A DNA stretch of 64,000 nucleotides from Calothrix sp. NIES-2100 (GCF_002368195.1 NZ_AP018178.1:6212645-6276644), one strand, 5' to 3'; shown: positions 25,504-34,956, numbered from the stretch's first letter. The notes: generated by a model from the sequence alone, not told the origin. Translations and numbers: made by a program.

Positions 25504-26529
25504 TCAGGAAGAAGCAGCTTTGAGATAGGGGACATCAGAGAAGTCATAAGAACCAATGACTTTATTTCTGCCAGTAGCTTTAGCTTCTAGTAGACATTGA
25601 TCGGCACGATGCAATAGGCTGATACCTTGCTCATCATCATCGTTTTGCAGGGAAGCTGTACCTAAACTAATGGTGACGTTAATAGTCTGATGGTTGTTGA
25701 TCGCAAATGGTTGTTCGCTAACTATGCGATTCAAACGGCGGGCGACAATCAATGCTTCTTCACCAGTAGTATTGCTGAGAAGAATGACAAATTCTTCGCC
25801 ACCATAGCGGAAAGGTGTATCTTGAAAGCGTAAATTATGTTTTAAACGAATACACAGCAACTGTAAAAGGCGATCGCCTACTAAATGCCCGTAGGTATCA
25901 TTAACTTTTTTAAAGTAATCTACATCTAAAATAATTAAACTAAAAGGCAACGTCTGTTCGCGGGCTTTTTGAATTTGTCTAGGTAAGTCCCATTCCAATG
26001 CACGGCGATTATTGAGTTCTGTCAAGGAATCAGCTAAAGCGATCGCTGACAGTAAATCATTTGTTCGCATTAAATCGCGATATTTTTTCGCTTTCCGCAA
26101 ACCAACTGTTAATTGTGCCAGGATCAGGCGATGATTAGCAGTTAACTCTGCCAATGTATAGTCTCTTTTTCCTTCAGGCAGTTGCCAAATATAAGCGTCT
26201 GCTCCTTGTTTTAAAGCTGAGGAAGTCATCTCTAATTCCCACTCCCAGCCATATTTATCTCTATCAGTTATCTGCTGAGAACGATCTTCCAAAAGAATGC
26301 AGTATATCCAAGATAACTTTGCTTGGTCTTTCAACCAACTGCACAGTTCCATACTGCCCTCACGGCTAGCCTGCACCACCATAATGTCTGGTGGTGATTT
26401 TTGAATATAAGAAATTGCCTGCTCCAGATCGCCAATAACTTCTACACTAAAAGTTGTTGCATAACGGATCTGATCTGGAAGCGTGGAGATAAATTTATGA
26501 CTTCCAAAGACCAGAATAGAAATGTTCAT
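25504..26529 (-). CDS. Diguanylate cyclase with degenerate receiver domain
   Basis: A 341-residue protein that should make cyclic-di-GMP. The C-terminal GGDEF domain (residues 160-330) has an intact active site GGEEF at 243-247 and the inhibitory I-site RxxD (RFQD, 234-237) exactly five residues before it, so product inhibition is expected. The N-terminal 120 residues have a receiver-like pattern (VVQASREG, GADAYIWQLP), but the expected phospho-acceptor Asp is Gln53 and the usual Lys near residue 115 is not found, so control by phosphorylation is unlikely. The N-terminus may instead bind a ligand or partner. No membrane segment. It stands alone, with a long AT-rich region upstream. Confidence 0.9.
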   Translation of the reverse strand: MNISILVFGSHKFISTLPDQIRYATTFSVEVIGDLEQAISYIQKSPPDIMVVQASREGSMELCSWLKDQAKLSWIYCILLEDRSQQITDRDKYGWEWELEMTSSALKQGADAYIWQLPEGKRDYTLAELTANHRLILAQLTVGLRKAKKYRDLMRTNDLLSAIALADSLTELNNRRALEWDLPRQIQKAREQTLPFSLIILDVDYFKKVNDTYGHLVGDRLLQLLCIRLKHNLRFQDTPFRYGGEEFVILLSNTTGEEALIVARRLNRIVSEQPFAINNHQTINVTISLGTASLQNDDDEQGISLLHRADQCLLEAKATGRNKVIGSYDFSDVPYLKAASS

Positions 26530-27303
26530 TGCTTTGTTTGCTGCCCTATTACAACTTTAAAAATACGACCTTGTCAAACTGCTGTTCTTACTTAATTAAT
26601 ACTGAAATATCAGTACTTTTGGTTAGGGAATCTTACCCTATAGTTAATTGTTTTACTTCTAAATCTAAAATTTATTTGCAATTTTTATCTCCTTTTAAGG
26701 ATTTACCTCAGCTATCGTCACTCGTTAACCAACTTCTGAACCTACTTTCTGCTTTTCTGTATTTTTTTTAAAACAGTAAAAATACTGAATATTCCTCCTG
26801 GATACAAAATTATTTATGTATTTTCCTGGTATAGGACATCGGGAATAACTATGACATTAATTAGTTTCTAATAACCAGCATATATTAGAGAACAATTTTT
26901 ACTTAACTTGAATATTTAAAACTTTCTAAAGTTTATATTTCACCGTAAAAACCGATGCCTTTACTAAAGATATATAATTCTATCTCCCTTAAAATACGGA
27001 ACTAAGAAGAATATCTTTTGCTCGCTTATCAACATATTCTCAGAGATGTACAGCAAGTAATAAGCTATCGGATCGAGCCTTGGCAAACATAAGTATTGTG
27101 GTTCTCTTTTATTCGCTAGCTATTCATAAAATATTCAATAAGACTTCAGTAATTATACATAAATTATCACCAAAAGCCTTGGCTAAAGACAAAATTCTTT
27201 TATCTAAATACGTGATTGTCTCCCCCCCGTTGGGGGGGAGACAATGAAAAAAACTTATGTGAATTTAACTAATTCTCAATCTAACTTTTGAGCCAGGTTA
27301 GGC
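26530..27303. other. AT-rich gene-free stretch upstream of the diguanylate cyclase gene
   Basis: About 770 bases without a supported gene. It is strongly AT-rich, unlike flanking genes, and contains one perfect 14-bp hairpin (27215-27245). It should hold the promoter of the GGDEF gene near 26540-26700. No tRNA or known small-RNA signature was recognised. Confidence 0.5.
27215..27245. terminator. Perfect 14-bp hairpin with seven C / seven G tract
   Basis: Arms 27215-27228 and 27232-27245 are exact reverse complements (ATTGTCTCCCCCCC and its partner) with a three-base loop. It is 64 bases downstream of the minus-strand HMA gene, so it may terminate that transcript. The absence of a T-run leaves other roles open. 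Confidence 0.55.
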
Positions 27304-27308
27304 AATTA

Positions 27309-27506
27309 TCAATACCCGGCAATTTTGTAACCAGCAGCAACAATTATCTGTTTAATGGATTCCTCGGAGGCTGCGGATTCTACGCTGACAGTTTTAGCTT
27401 CGACATCCACATTCACCTTTGCATCGGGTTCCATTACATGAATGGAGCTGGTAATTTTTGCTGCATCTTCACTAGCAATGTTTGGTACATTCAGTTTTAG
27501 TGCCAT
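27309..27506 (-). CDS. HMA-fold protein lacking the metal-binding cysteines
   Basis: A 65-residue protein with the ferredoxin-like heavy-metal-associated fold: the order LKLNVPNI, helix, VNVDVEAKTVSVES, helix, AAGYKI matches cyanobacterial copper chaperones of the Atx1 type. The metal motif CxxC expected right after VPN(I/M)A is replaced by SEDAA, and the protein has no cysteine at all. It therefore cannot bind copper in the usual way; it may bind another ligand, act as a partner-binding domain, or be a diverged paralogue. ATG at 27506 is chosen because GAGGT lies just upstream; a TTG is four codons earlier. Confidence 0.8.
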   Translation of the reverse strand: MALKLNVPNIASEDAAKITSSIHVMEPDAKVNVDVEAKTVSVESAASEESIKQIIVAAGYKIAGY

Positions 27507-27947
27507 TATAGACCTCAAGAAAAAAAATTTAATTTATTCTTAATGATTAATCTTATCGTTAGCGATCGCATTGATCATCTTACCGAGGTTAGGTGAGGTA
27601 ATAGGTCTAGGGGCTAGGGGCTAGGGATGAGGGGGATGAGGGAGCAGGGGAGCAGGGGAGCAGGGGGGGACAAGGGAGACAGGGGGGACAAGGGAGACAA
27701 GGGAGATAAGGGAGATCAATACCCCATGCCCAATGCCCAATACCCCATGCCCAATTTTCAATAATAAAATAGGAATTGATTTCTACGCCTGGTGTACTAA
27801 AGGCGAACTCGGAAGCAAAAAAACCAGTAGTACACATCCCCCGCTTTCTAGGCGTGGGGAATGTTAATGCGGCATACTTTGTGTGTAAAGAAGTAACGAT
27901 CCTCTGTCGGCCTTCCCAAGTTTATTGAGATTAATTTTGTAAAACCC
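27507..27947. other. Spacer upstream of alaS with purine-rich repeat tract
   Basis: Bases 27600-27715 form a purine-rich run of GGGGAGCA, GGGGACAA and GGGAGATAA words, followed by CCCAATGC/CCCCATGC repeats (27720-27760). The remaining part leads to the alaS start. No gene is supported; the frames seen on the minus strand follow the low-complexity DNA. Confidence 0.6.
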
Positions 27948-30590
27948 ATGTCTTCTAATCCCCAAAACATCAGCGGTAACGAAATTCGCAGCTTATTCCT
28001 GAACTTCTTTGCCGAACGAGGACACCAGATTCTCCCTAGCGCTTCTCTTGTACCTGAAGACCCAACGGTGCTGCTGACGATCGCGGGGATGCTACCATTT
28101 AAACCGATATTCTTAGGGCAACGCACACCGGAATTTAACCGCGCTACCACATCCCAAAAGTGCATCCGTACTAACGACATTGAAAACGTTGGACGCACCA
28201 AACGCCATCACACGTTTTTTGAGATGTTGGGTAACTTCAGCTTTGGTGATTATTTTAAAGAACAAGCGATCGCCTGGGGATGGGAAATTTCTACCCAAGT
28301 CTTTGGTTTTTCTGCCAACAACCTTGTCGTCAGCGTATTTGAGGAAGACGACGAAGCTTTTGCAATTTGGCGCGATCAAATTGGTGTTCCCGCAGCCAGA
28401 ATCAAGCGCATGGGTGCAGATGATAACTTTTGGGTATCTGGCCCGACTGGCCCCTGTGGCCCTTGTTCTGAGATATACTATGACTTTCACCCCGAACGGG
28501 GCGATGAGAACATTGATTTAGAAGACGATTCCCGATTTATCGAGTTCTACAATCTCGTCTTCATGCAATACAATCGGGATGCAGAAGGGAATTTAACACC
28601 ACTGCAAAATAAGAACATCGATACGGGCATGGGTTTGGAAAGAATGGCGCAAATCCTGCAAAAAGTCCCGAATAATTACGAAACTGATTTAATTTTCCCC
28701 ATTATCCAAACAGCAGCCCAAATTGCGGGAATTGATTACCACAGCAGCGACGAGAAAACCAAAATCTCGCTGAAAGTCATTGGCGATCACGTTCGTTCTG
28801 TCGTCCACATGATTGCTGATGAAATTCGCGCCTCCAACGTGGGAAGGGGTTATGTGTTGCGGCGATTAATTCGGCGGGTAGTGCGTCACGGGCGATTAAT
28901 TGGTATTGCTGGGGAATTTACTACCCAAGTTGCCGAAACTGCGATCGCTCTTTCAGAATCAGCATACCCCAATGTGCGGCAACGAGAAGCAGCAATTAAA
29001 GCGGAACTGCAACGGGAAGAAACCAATTTCCTGCGCACTCTTGACAGAGGCGAAAAACTGCTGGAGGAAATTATCCAACAGGTGAAACAGCAAGGGAAAA
29101 CCTCAATTAGTGGTGAAAGTGCGTTTACGCTGTACGATACCTACGGATTCCCCCTAGAACTGACGCAAGAAGTCGCAGAGGAAAACAACCTCACAGTTGA
29201 TGAAGCGGGATTCAATGTCGAAATGCAAAAACAGGTGGAACGTGCCAAAGCTGCCCATGAAACCATCGATTTAACTGTGCAGGGTTCCCTGGATAAACTT
29301 GCAGAACATATCCACGCCACCGAATTCTTAGGCTATACCCAACCAGCAGCGACAGGAAAAATTGAAGTCTTGCTAGTAGCTGGTGTGGCTCAAGAAGAAG
29401 CAGAAGCCGGCACAGATGTACAAATCGTCCTCGACAAAACGCCATTCTATGCCGAATCTGGGGGGCAAATAGGCGATCGCGGTTATATCTCTGGCGATGG
29501 CGTTGTCATTCGCGTTGATGACGTGAAAAAAGAATCTGATTTCTTTATTCACTTCGGACGCATCGAACGCGGTACAATCCGAGTAGGAGATACTGTAACT
29601 GCACAAATCGACAGCGCTTGTCGTCGTCGTCTGCAAGCTAACCATACCGCAACCCACCTGTTACAAGCGGCGTTAAAGAAAATTGTCGATGAAGGCATAT
29701 CCCAAGCAGGTTCTTTAGTTTCCTTTGACAGATTGCGCTTTGACTTCAACTGTCCCCGTGCTTTAACAGCAGAAGAAGTCCAGCAAATTGAGGAACAGGT
29801 AAATACTTGGATTGCAGAGGCACACTCAGCCAAAGTCGAAATATTACCTTTAGCAGAAGCCAAAGCCAGAGGTGCTGTTGCCATGTTTGGCGAAAAATAT
29901 GGTGAAGAAGTCCGCGTGATTGACTTTCCTAGCGTATCAATGGAACTTTGCGGTGGGACTCATGTCAGTAATACTGCGGAGATTGGCGTATTTAAGATTA
30001 TTTCCGAGGCTGGCGTGGCTTCTGGGGTGCGGCGGATTGAAGCTGTTTCCGGCCCAGCAATACTAGATTATCTCAATGTCCGGGATAAAGTAGTCAAAGA
30101 TTTGAGCGATCGCTTTAAAGTCAAACCAGAAGAACTACCAGAGAGAATCACAACTCTGCAAAATGAACTGAGAACCAGCCAAAAACAACTGGATGTATTG
30201 AAAGGACAATTAGCGATCGCTAAATCTGACAGCTTGCTGCAAACAGCGGAATCTGTAGGTGATTATAAAATCATCGTCGCCCAATTAGATGATGTCGATC
30301 CCGAATCCTTGAAAACCGCAGCCGAACGCTTATTACAAAAAATCGGTAACGGTGCGGTGGTGCTGGGTTCAGTTCCCGAAGCTGATAAAGTCAGCTTAGT
30401 AGCAGCCTTTAGTGCAGAGGTGAACAAGAAAGGTTTGCAAGCAGGTAAATTTGTCGGTGCTGTTGCCAAAATTTGCGGCGGTGGCGGTGGTGGAAGACCG
30501 AATTTAGCCCAAGCCGGCGGACGCGATGCGAGTAAGTTACCAGAAGCTTTAGAACAGGCGCTGAGTGATTTAAAATCCGCGTTGGGTTAA
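27948..30590 (+). CDS. alaS: Alanyl-tRNA synthetase
   Basis: An 880-residue class II aminoacyl-tRNA synthetase that charges tRNA-Ala and edits mischarged Ser and Gly. The N-terminal catalytic core shows motif 1 (EIRSLFLNFFAERGHQILPSASL), the motif 2 region (RTKRHHTFFEMLGNFSFGDYFK) and motif 3 (GMGLERM). The editing domain carries the zinc ligands NHTATHLL and CGGTH. The C-Ala domain ends with a glycine-rich segment (GGGGGGRPNLAQAGG). Full length and intact. It borders the accessory region that begins just after its stop codon. Confidence 0.98.
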   Translation: MSSNPQNISGNEIRSLFLNFFAERGHQILPSASLVPEDPTVLLTIAGMLPFKPIFLGQRTPEFNRATTSQKCIRTNDIENVGRTKRHHTFFEMLGNFSFGDYFKEQAIAWGWEISTQVFGFSANNLVVSVFEEDDEAFAIWRDQIGVPAARIKRMGADDNFWVSGPTGPCGPCSEIYYDFHPERGDENIDLEDDSRFIEFYNLVFMQYNRDAEGNLTPLQNKNIDTGMGLERMAQILQKVPNNYETDLIFPIIQTAAQIAGIDYHSSDEKTKISLKVIGDHVRSVVHMIADEIRASNVGRGYVLRRLIRRVVRHGRLIGIAGEFTTQVAETAIALSESAYPNVRQREAAIKAELQREETNFLRTLDRGEKLLEEIIQQVKQQGKTSISGESAFTLYDTYGFPLELTQEVAEENNLTVDEAGFNVEMQKQVERAKAAHETIDLTVQGSLDKLAEHIHATEFLGYTQPAATGKIEVLLVAGVAQEEAEAGTDVQIVLDKTPFYAESGGQIGDRGYISGDGVVIRVDDVKKESDFFIHFGRIERGTIRVGDTVTAQIDSACRRRLQANHTATHLLQAALKKIVDEGISQAGSLVSFDRLRFDFNCPRALTAEEVQQIEEQVNTWIAEAHSAKVEILPLAEAKARGAVAMFGEKYGEEVRVIDFPSVSMELCGGTHVSNTAEIGVFKIISEAGVASGVRRIEAVSGPAILDYLNVRDKVVKDLSDRFKVKPEELPERITTLQNELRTSQKQLDVLKGQLAIAKSDSLLQTAESVGDYKIIVAQLDDVDPESLKTAAERLLQKIGNGAVVLGSVPEADKVSLVAAFSAEVNKKGLQAGKFVGAVAKICGGGGGGRPNLAQAGGRDASKLPEALEQALSDLKSALG

Positions 30591-30686
30591 TTGTATCTTG
30601 TTGTGGGGCAGGCATCTTGTCTGCCCTACTATAAATTGCTAAGAGAACTCCACAGAATAATTGATCCTATGATAAAAGAAAGATAA

Positions 30687-30917
30687 TTTCAGTGTGCAGC
30701 CTACCTCATATCTCCAAAATCTATCATTGAACTTACTGAGAACCTAAAATCTCTTTACATCAAAACAGTGAAAAAACTCAAGGGAAGCGATCGAAGACAA
30801 TTCATGGCAGAAGTGATCAAAGGTTTGGGAATAGGTGGACAAACTTTAGTAGAAAGGGAGTTGGGATGGAATAGACGCACCATCCGGAAAGGGATGCAAG
30901 AGTTATGGATTAACTAA
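30687..30917 (+). pseudogene. ISAzo13-type transposase N-terminal remnant
   Basis: An open frame without a good start encodes KKLKGSDRRQFMAEVIKGLG, then GGQTLVERELGWNRR, TIRKGMQELW and stops at 30917. This is the N-terminal helix-turn-helix text I associate with ISAzo13-family (Rhodopirellula-type) transposases, where a DDE domain of several hundred residues should follow. Nothing after the stop continues it. A GTG at 30768 would give 49 residues. It marks the left border of the accessory stretch and is most likely dead. Confidence 0.6.
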
Positions 30918-31016
30918 TTCGGGATTTTAGTTAATGTAGTTCATTTATACTACTGATTGAAGTGCGGAATGTGGGATAAATAAATCTAGATATACAAAAG
31001 AGAGTTAACTAATTAA

Positions 31017-32324
31017 ATGACAAATAAATTAGAAGAGGTTTTTGGAGTAAGCAGTAAACTTGTTCTTTCTTATGTAGAGAGAGATGAAGTTGATAATAGG
31101 TTCGTTGAAGCACTGAAGTCTCAAAAACAAATTATTGTTTATGGATCTTCAAAGCAAGGCAAGACAGCATTAGTTTCTAAATATGTTAGTTATGACAAGA
31201 ATTTAGTTGTTAGCCTTAGTCCTAAAACTAAAATATTAGATATTTACTCAAGTATTCTGAGGCAAGCAGGTGTAGCTATACAAAATAACTATAGTGAATC
31301 TACAACTAGAGAAGCAACTTTAGGATTAGTCGGAAAGGTTAAAGCTATCTTCCCTGTTTTTGGAAGTAGTGAATTGGAAGGAAAAAACGAGTTAAAATCT
31401 AATGTAAACAAAGATTATGAATATGAAGAAATCCCTTTCAATCTTTCTCTTCCTCAAGATATCTCTGAGATTTTGAAAAAAATAAGATTTAATCAGCTTA
31501 TTATTCTTGAAAATTTTCATTATCTTGACGATGATATTCAAAAAGAATTTGCGTATGATCTGAGATCCTTTCAAGAAATGGGTATTCGCTTTATAATCTT
31601 AGGTGTATGGAGAGAAAAAAATAAGATGGTTCAATTTAATGGAGATTTACTAGATAGAATTGAAGAAATTCCGGTTGAGCCTTGGCTTGAAGAAGACTTT
31701 ATCAGGGTAGCTAAAAAAGGAGCAGATAAACTCGAAATTAGTTTTTCTAAAAAAATATTAAATGAATGTCATGAGCTTTCATTTAAAAGTATAGGAGTAC
31801 TTCAAGAGATTTTAAAATAAATCTGTATTAGTGCAAAAATTTTAGAAAAACAAAAATCTTTAACTCATGTATCTCGTAATCCTCATCTTCAAAATGCTGT
31901 CAGTAAAAAAGCAGAAGATTACCTAGTGCGACATCAGAGAGCACTTGAGGCAATTGCATCAGGTAATTCTAATTCTTCTACAGTATCTCAAGGAGGATTA
32001 CTTCCTCTTTTTCTTCCTTATTACCTAATTAAAGTGATTTTAGAGTCAGGATATGATGGTTTGGCTAATGGAATGAAAAGATCCGTTTTACAAACTAAAA
32101 TTCAAGATATACATCATAGACCAAATGATGTTCGAGCTTCTGATATGAGTAATTTACTTTATAGCCTTGCAAAACTACAAAATAGTAAAAATATATCACC
32201 ACCAATTATTGATTATGATCGGAATACAAAGTACTTGGAAATAGTAGATTCTACTTTTTATTTTTTCCTTAAAAATGCTGACTTATCAGAAATTCTTCAA
32301 GAATTACCAAGTCCCTTAGACTAG
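31017..32324 (+). pseudogene. P-loop ATPase gene split by one in-frame TAA
   Basis: Codons 1-267 (31017-31820) encode a P-loop ATPase of the AAA/STAND-like kind: Walker A GSSKQGKT near residues 44-51 and a Walker B-like LIILENFHYLDDD near 161-173, then sensor-like IILGVWRE. The frame ends at TAA 31818-31820. The same frame is then open without a stop from 31821 to 32324 (a further 167 codons); the 35 codons before the first possible GTG start (31926) are also open and protein-like, ending in QNAVSKKAEDYLVR. This is best read as one 435-codon gene with a single nonsense codon. The second part could still be expressed from GTG 31926. AT-rich with no HIP1 site, so probably acquired. Function unknown; similar ATPases occur in defence loci. 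Confidence 0.65.
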
Positions 32325-32497
32325 CTGCGGTATTGTCTGAGTTTGCTAGCCATTGCTACCAATTGGTTTAACATCGCCTCCTTACTCAATGTGCGATTCG
32401 TTTGGCTTTGCAAATGTAAATATGCAAGCTGTATATATTTTATTTTAAATTCACATTCAGTTTTGTGATGTTTGCGAAGCGCGATCACTATCTTCAT
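32321..32497 (-). CDS. Possible 58-residue protein or gene fragment
   Basis: A minus-strand ATG at 32497 opens a 58-codon frame ending in TNRTLSKEAMLNQLVAMASK and a short basic tail. Its stop codon overlaps the stop of the split ATPase gene (shared CTAG at 32321-32324). The composition (leucine, alanine and charged residues) is protein-like, but I do not recognise a family, and it may be the remaining C-terminus of a deleted gene. There is no clear ribosome-binding site. Confidence 0.25.
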   Translation of the reverse strand: MKIVIALRKHHKTECEFKIKYIQLAYLHLQSQTNRTLSKEAMLNQLVAMASKLRQYRS

Positions 32498-32582
32498 AGT
32501 ATTTATGTACTAAAAAACTCAACTTCAGTTATAATAATATATATAAGTTCCCATAAAAGCTTGCTAATTGCACAGATGAGTT

Positions 32583-33170
32583 ATGATTGATTGCCTCAAT
32601 GTAGCTCGCTACTTTATCGTCAAAGCTTATGAGGATGGTATAGAAGCTGAAATGACCAATATGAAGGTGCAAAAGCTACTATATTATTCACAAAGCTTGC
32701 ATTTGGCACTGTATGATGAGCCATTATTTGATGAAGAAATCCAAGCTTGGCGATATGGCCCGGTTTGTCCACCTGCGTACAGATTTTATAGTGAATTTGA
32801 AGCCAATCAGTTACCTGTTCCTAGTAAAGATTTTTTATTACAAATTTCTGATGAACAGAAAAAACTTTTAGAAGAGATTTGGGAATATTTTGGAGGCTAT
32901 CATGCATATCGATTGAGCGATATGACTCATGGAGAATTTCCCTGGAAAAAGGCTCGCAAGGGTTTAGCACCTCAAGCCAGTTCAACTGAGCCAATTCGCC
33001 TTGAGGATATGAAAGCTTTGGGTTATCAAAAGCTTGACATCATCGAGAGAGAAAACCCAGCTTATGAATCTGTAATGTCTAAAGCTGTAGAGGAAGCTAT
33101 TAATTCGGAATCCTCAACTCGTGTTTGTAAAGGAGAAGTGCGTGACTGGCTCAAATCCCTTCTCGATTGA
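32583..33170 (+). CDS. Panacea-domain (DUF4065) antitoxin
   Basis: A 195-residue protein of the Panacea/SocA family. Recognisable text includes the N-terminal NVARYFIVKAYEDG...TNMKVQKLLYYSQSLHLA, then PLFDEEIQAWRYGPVCPPAY and LSDMTHGEFPWKKAR, all standard for the domain. Panacea proteins serve as antitoxins that pair with many unrelated toxins in two-gene operons (established for the family). The next gene starts 29 bases before this one ends, the typical overlap of such pairs. The C-terminal tail (residues 150-195) is beyond the core domain and probably contacts the toxin. Confidence 0.88.
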   Translation: MIDCLNVARYFIVKAYEDGIEAEMTNMKVQKLLYYSQSLHLALYDEPLFDEEIQAWRYGPVCPPAYRFYSEFEANQLPVPSKDFLLQISDEQKKLLEEIWEYFGGYHAYRLSDMTHGEFPWKKARKGLAPQASSTEPIRLEDMKALGYQKLDIIERENPAYESVMSKAVEEAINSESSTRVCKGEVRDWLKSLLD

Positions 33171-33519
33171 GGAATCTGATAATTTTAGGCGTTCTTTTAA
33201 GAAACTTGCAAAAGCTTTGGGAAGCGATTTTGTTGAGCTTCTGGCGGAAGTTTTAGAAAGTTTAATTGATGATCCATATCCGATAAATTCCCGGAATGAA
33301 CCTTTACCAGCAAAGATTCAGTTACCTGAAGGATGGACATTTAACAAACTAGAGTTAAAAGCTGGTAAAGGTGCTTCTGGACAAGTCAGATTGATGTACT
33401 TGGTGAATACGATTGATTGTGTAATCAAACTAGTATGGATTTATAATCATGAGCAGTTTGCGAAACGTCCAGCGGAAAAAGACTTGAAGAGTATTATCAA
33501 AGAAATCTTAGAGTTTTAA
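33142..33519 (+). CDS. Putative RelE/ParE-like toxin paired with Panacea antitoxin
   Basis: About 125 residues. The pattern of an N-terminal helix pair (NFRRSFKKLAKALG, FVELLAEVLESLIDDP), then beta strands with basic residues (FNKLELKAG, GQVRLMYLVN, VIKLVWIYNHEQFAKRP) and a last helix resembles RelE/ParE superfamily toxins that cut mRNA or block gyrase. Its overlap with a Panacea gene is the main support. GTG at 33142 is the chosen start because AAAGGAGAA lies seven bases upstream; an earlier GTG (33121) has no such site. The real biochemical target is unknown. Confidence 0.65.
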   Translation: MTGSNPFSIEESDNFRRSFKKLAKALGSDFVELLAEVLESLIDDPYPINSRNEPLPAKIQLPEGWTFNKLELKAGKGASGQVRLMYLVNTIDCVIKLVWIYNHEQFAKRPAEKDLKSIIKEILEF

Positions 33520-33676
33520 TTTCCAGCCAACTGCGATCGCATCATGCATAAAAAAAGGGATAATACTCTCAATCGCTTTTGAAAAATATTGAGACATCCA
33601 CCTGGATTACGAAAGGCTGAAGATATTCATCTTCTCTTGGCTTAACCAGGAACATGAAGAATTACATAAACTCATC

Positions 33677-34531
33677 ATGCGACGAGATACTATTTTTTAC
33701 AAATTATTTAAGCAATTTCCTGGCTTGTTGTTTGAATTAGTAGAGCAACCACCGCTAGAAGCAGACAGTTATCAGTTTGAATCTGTGGAAGTAAAAGAAA
33801 CAGCATTCCGAATTGATGGAGTGTTTTTACCTCCAGCTAATGCAGCTTCTCAAGTAGTATTTTTTGCCGAAGTGCAGTTTCAAAAAGACGAAGATTTATA
33901 TTTTCGCTTCTTTTCAGAATTATCCTTATTTCTGCACCGCCACCCCATCCGTTATGATGACTGGTTGGGAGTGATAATTTTTGGCTCTCGCAACCTAGAA
34001 CCGTCAAATTTAAGGATTCATCGGTCTTTATTAGCGGGTGATCAAATTCGTCGAGTTTATCTAGATGAATTGGGGGATGTACAGCAGCAACCATTAGGAT
34101 TAGGGTTGATGTTGCTGACGATTAAAGAAGGAACAGAAGCCATAGACACAGCTAGGTTTCTACTGGAACAAGCACAGGAACAATCAGAAATAGCGATAAT
34201 AGATTTAATCACAACTATTATTGTTTACAAATTTACCAACCTAAGTCGAGAGGAGATTATAGCTATGCTGGGACTGGATTTGGAAGAACCAAGGGCTTTG
34301 CGAGAAGCGAAAGAAGAAGGGAGAGAAGAAGGGAGAGAGGAAGGTCGAAAACAAGAAGGTATATCCCTAGTTATTAGACTGTTAAATCGACGTTTGGGTG
34401 GAATTCCTGAGCAGTATTTGTCACAGATTCAAGAGTTGTCTTTATCACAAATTGAGGCTTTGGGTGAGGATTTGTTGGATTTTTCCACTGTAGCGGATTT
34501 GGAAAGATGGTTACAGTCTAATCTAGCTTGA
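33677..34531 (+). CDS. Rpn/DUF2887-type PD-(D/E)xK nuclease-like protein with DUF4351 tail
   Basis: A 284-residue protein of the recombination-promoting nuclease/transposase-like group abundant in cyanobacteria. The N-terminal MRRDTIFYKLFKQFPGLLFEL and the spaced acidic residues in FRIDGVF...FFAEVQFQKD fit a PD-(D/E)xK fold (Asp, then E-x-Q). A charged run (EEGREEGREEGRKQEG) links to a C-terminal DUF4351-like region (RLLNRRLGGIP...IEALGEDLLDF). Related Rpn proteins are DNA endonucleases that raise RecA-independent recombination. It follows the Panacea pair in the accessory stretch. The ATG at 33677 gives the standard family N-terminus. Confidence 0.85.
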   Translation: MRRDTIFYKLFKQFPGLLFELVEQPPLEADSYQFESVEVKETAFRIDGVFLPPANAASQVVFFAEVQFQKDEDLYFRFFSELSLFLHRHPIRYDDWLGVIIFGSRNLEPSNLRIHRSLLAGDQIRRVYLDELGDVQQQPLGLGLMLLTIKEGTEAIDTARFLLEQAQEQSEIAIIDLITTIIVYKFTNLSREEIIAMLGLDLEEPRALREAKEEGREEGREEGRKQEGISLVIRLLNRRLGGIPEQYLSQIQELSLSQIEALGEDLLDFSTVADLERWLQSNLA

Positions 34532-34650
34532 AAACAGGGGCTAGGGGCTAGTGTTTCTTTAATCACTGCCCTTACAGCATTTTTTTTTGCTAATTAGGTC
34601 TTAATTGCATTAGAGACTGTATCTATCTATTAATACAGCGAAAAATTTCA

Positions 34651-34851
34651 ATGCAAAAAGTCACAGTTGATGAAATCCAGCAAGACCTATTCAAGTACCT
34701 CAATCAAGTTGAGGCTGGTAAAAGCTTTATCATTATGCAAGAAGGTAAAGCAATTGCGGAACTAAAACCTATTCAAAATCGTAACAAGCAACAGCGACCA
34801 TTTGGTTTATGTGCAGGAGAATTTTCTGTCCCTGATGATTTTGATATTTAA
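34651..34851 (+). CDS. Phd/YefM-like antitoxin, no toxin gene beside it
   Basis: A 66-residue antitoxin with the family text VTVDEIQQDLFKYLNQVEAGKSFIIMQEGKAIAELKP, a dimeric DNA-binding N-terminus, and a short unstructured tail. The usual partner is a PIN-domain or RelE-type toxin encoded just downstream. Here the next gene is a TPR-CHAT protein starting 105 bases later, and no PIN frame is visible on either strand between them. It is therefore an orphan, possibly a relic or a free regulator. Confidence 0.8.
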   Translation: MQKVTVDEIQQDLFKYLNQVEAGKSFIIMQEGKAIAELKPIQNRNKQQRPFGLCAGEFSVPDDFDI

Positions 34852-34956
34852 CAGCAGAATTATTCCCAACGGCGCAAATCGCGACATTTTGCATAAGCTC
34901 TCAATCATGAGATATATATCTCAGTAAACCTAAAGCAGACAATCTGCACTGTAGCT

